From Cylicocyclus nassatus (Eukaryota; Nematoda; Chromadorea; Rhabditida; Strongylidae): a stretch of 64,000 nucleotides of DNA. The position numbers and the translations under genes are program-made. Positions within the stretch are counted from its first letter, which is position 1; the number at the start of each line of letters is the position of its first letter. The notes under the pieces are model-generated. The model did no database searches, had not been told where the DNA came from, and saw only the letters and a list, made by a program, of their open reading frames with translations. The stretch spans positions 35,353,733 through 35,417,732 of the forward strand of contig CATQJL010000305.1 in NCBI GenBank assembly GCA_958299035.1, written 5' to 3'. Below, in pieces: positions 63,095-64,000 of the stretch.

Positions 63095-64000
63095 GTTTGC
63101 CAGCGAATTCGGACAGCCGCTCACGAACTGTAGCATCAACGGCATCGTTTGCCATTGTTTGCCAGCGAATTCGGACAGCGGCACACGAACTGTAGCATCA
63201 AAGGCATCGTTTGCCATCGTTTGCCAGCGAATTCGGACAGCCACTCACGAACTGTAGCATCAACGGCATCGTTTGCCATTGTTTGCCAGCGAATTCGGAC
63301 AGCAGCACACGAATTGTAGCATCAACGGCATCGTTTGCCATTGTTTGCCAGCGAATTCGGACAGCCGCTCACGAACTGTAGCATCAACGGCATCGTTTGC
63401 CATTGTTTGCCAGCGAATTCGGACAGCCACACACGAGCTGTTGCATCAGTGGCAATTGTTTGCCAGCGAATTCGGACAGCAGCACACGAGCTGTAGCATC
63501 AACGGCATCGTTTGCCATTGTTTGCCAGCGAATTCGGACAGCAGCACACGAACTGTAGCATCAACGGCATCGTTTGCCATTGTTTGCCAGCGAATTCGGA
63601 CAGCAACTCACGAGCTGTAGCATCAACGGCATCGTTTGCCATTGTTTGCCAGCGAATTCGGACAGCCACACACGAGCTGTTGCATCAGTGGCAATTGTTT
63701 GCCAGCGAATTCGGACAGCAGCATACGAACTGTAGCATCAACGGCATCGTTTGCCATTGTTTGCCAGCGAATTCGGACAGCCACACACGAGCTGTTGCAT
63801 CAGTGGCAATTGTTTGCCAGCGAATTCGGACAGCCACACACGAGCTGTTGCATCAGTGGCAATTGTTTGCCAGCGAATTCGGACAGCAGCATACGAACTG
63901 TAGCATCAACGGCATCGTTTGCCATTGTTTGCCAGCGAATTCGGACAGCAGCACACGAACTGTAGCATCAACGGCATCGTTTGCCATTGTTTGCCAGCGA

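Larger units (their letters stand above)
1..64000 (+). repeat. Satellite DNA array of 62-bp (L) and 53-bp (S) units
   Basis: The whole window is tandem copies of one unit. In the phase used here a unit starts GTTTGCCAGCGAATTCGG, passes through ACAGC, CACACGAGCTG and a TAGCATC or TTGCATC core, and ends GGCATCGTTTGCCATT (L, 62 bp) or AGTGGCAATT (S, 53 bp). Base 1 is exactly at a unit start and the last 12 bases open another unit, so neither array end is present. All units read in the same direction; I found no inverted unit and no unrelated insertion. S-to-S spacings fall on 53, 115, 177, 239, 301 and so on, which is 53 plus multiples of 62. Variant units are shared in ordered sets, so the array has higher-order structure. 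This is known behaviour of eukaryotic satellites maintained by unequal exchange. A centromeric or pericentromeric place is inferred, not shown. Confidence 0.98.
44350..64000 (+). repeat. Block E: HOR domain with CCGCTCAC, AAAGGC and CACACAAG units
   Basis: From here to the right edge I found no GAGTTCGG, GAATTTGG or GTAGCGTC unit. Characteristic variants are CCGCTCAC, CCACTCAC, CCACACAC (S), GCGGCACAC, AAAGGC tails with CATCG heads, CGTATGCC, CACACAAG with TTG (S), AGTTGC S tails and GAATTCAGACAG. A core string that starts with a GAATTG unit then CCGCTCAC and CCACACAC recurs at 45,605, 46,800, 48,225, 49,473, 50,553, 51,810, 52,412, 53,660, 54,740, 55,342, 56,590, 57,847, 58,679, 59,936, 60,821 and 63,273. 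Intervals are 602, 832, 885, 1,080, 1,195, 1,248, 1,257, 1,425 and, at the end, 2,452 bp. Confidence 0.88.

Noticed and set aside
1..64000. CRISPR array
   Set aside because: Repeats are regularly spaced, but the intervals between conserved parts are themselves conserved repeat, not unique spacers. There is no leader and no cas gene.
1..64000. CENP-B box
   Set aside because: TTCG occurs in most units, but the following A and CGGG positions of the essential core are not matched.
1..64000. Telomeric repeat, rDNA spacer or transposon-derived repeat
   Set aside because: No telomere-like motif, rRNA sequence, terminal inverted repeat, poly-A tail or target-site duplication was seen.
1..64000. Bacterial or phage origin
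   Set aside because: Sixty-four kilobases with no gene and nested satellite HORs do not fit a prokaryotic genome.
1..64000. Cysteine-containing translated repeat as a secreted peptide or antigen
   Set aside because: The cysteines come from GTTTGCC and TGCC motifs read in one frame. All three frames are used equally, and stop codons recur every three units.

Overview
The window is one uninterrupted satellite DNA array. From base 1 to base 64,000 every stretch is a head-to-tail copy, always in the same orientation, of one short unit. It has two main lengths: a 62-bp long form (L) and a 53-bp short form (S) that lacks 9 bp. A rare 37-bp form (M) lacks 25 bp. I see no protein-coding gene, RNA gene, transposon or unique sequence. 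The array enters and leaves the window in phase, so its true ends lie outside. At about 59 bp per unit the window holds roughly 1,080 units (an estimate, not a count).

The host is almost certainly a eukaryote. Tens of kilobases of gene-free tandem repeat with nested higher-order repeats (HORs) are typical of centromeric or other constitutive heterochromatin. I do not recognise the satellite family and cannot name the organism. The L unit is about 53% GC, carries five CpGs and an EcoRI site (GAATTC) inside the 8-bp palindrome CGAATTCG. S units gain an MfeI site (CAATTG) at their end.

Layout by marker variants: block A, 1-10,400 (GTTAGCC, GCTAATTCGG, GTAGGATC, GGAAAGCC); block B, 10,400-19,960 (two 3.3-kb copies about 6.3 kb apart, the M-rich cluster at 13.4-15.1 kb, and duplicated A-type material); block C, 19,960-32,360 (GAGTTCGG and GAGATG rich, HORs of 531 to 1,995 bp, scattered M units); an A-type island, 32,360-33,260; a short-dimer zone, 33,260-34,200; block D, 34,200-43,400 (177-bp LLS trimers, 593-bp and 1,654-bp HORs); a ragged boundary, 43,400-44,350, rich in single-base deletions; block E, 44,350-64,000 (CCGCTCAC, CCACTCAC, AAAGGC, CACACAAG, AGTTGC), with HORs of 602 to 1,425 bp nested in a super-repeat of about 3 kb.

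The many apparent reading frames are by-products of periodicity. L and S are both 2 modulo 3, so three units restore frame. A TAG in each L unit closes one frame, and S units (TTG at that place) or M units (length 1 modulo 3) let some frames run to 410 or 523 codons. The biological content is the evolutionary record: local amplification, unequal exchange, chimeric units, and variants rich in CpG transitions.
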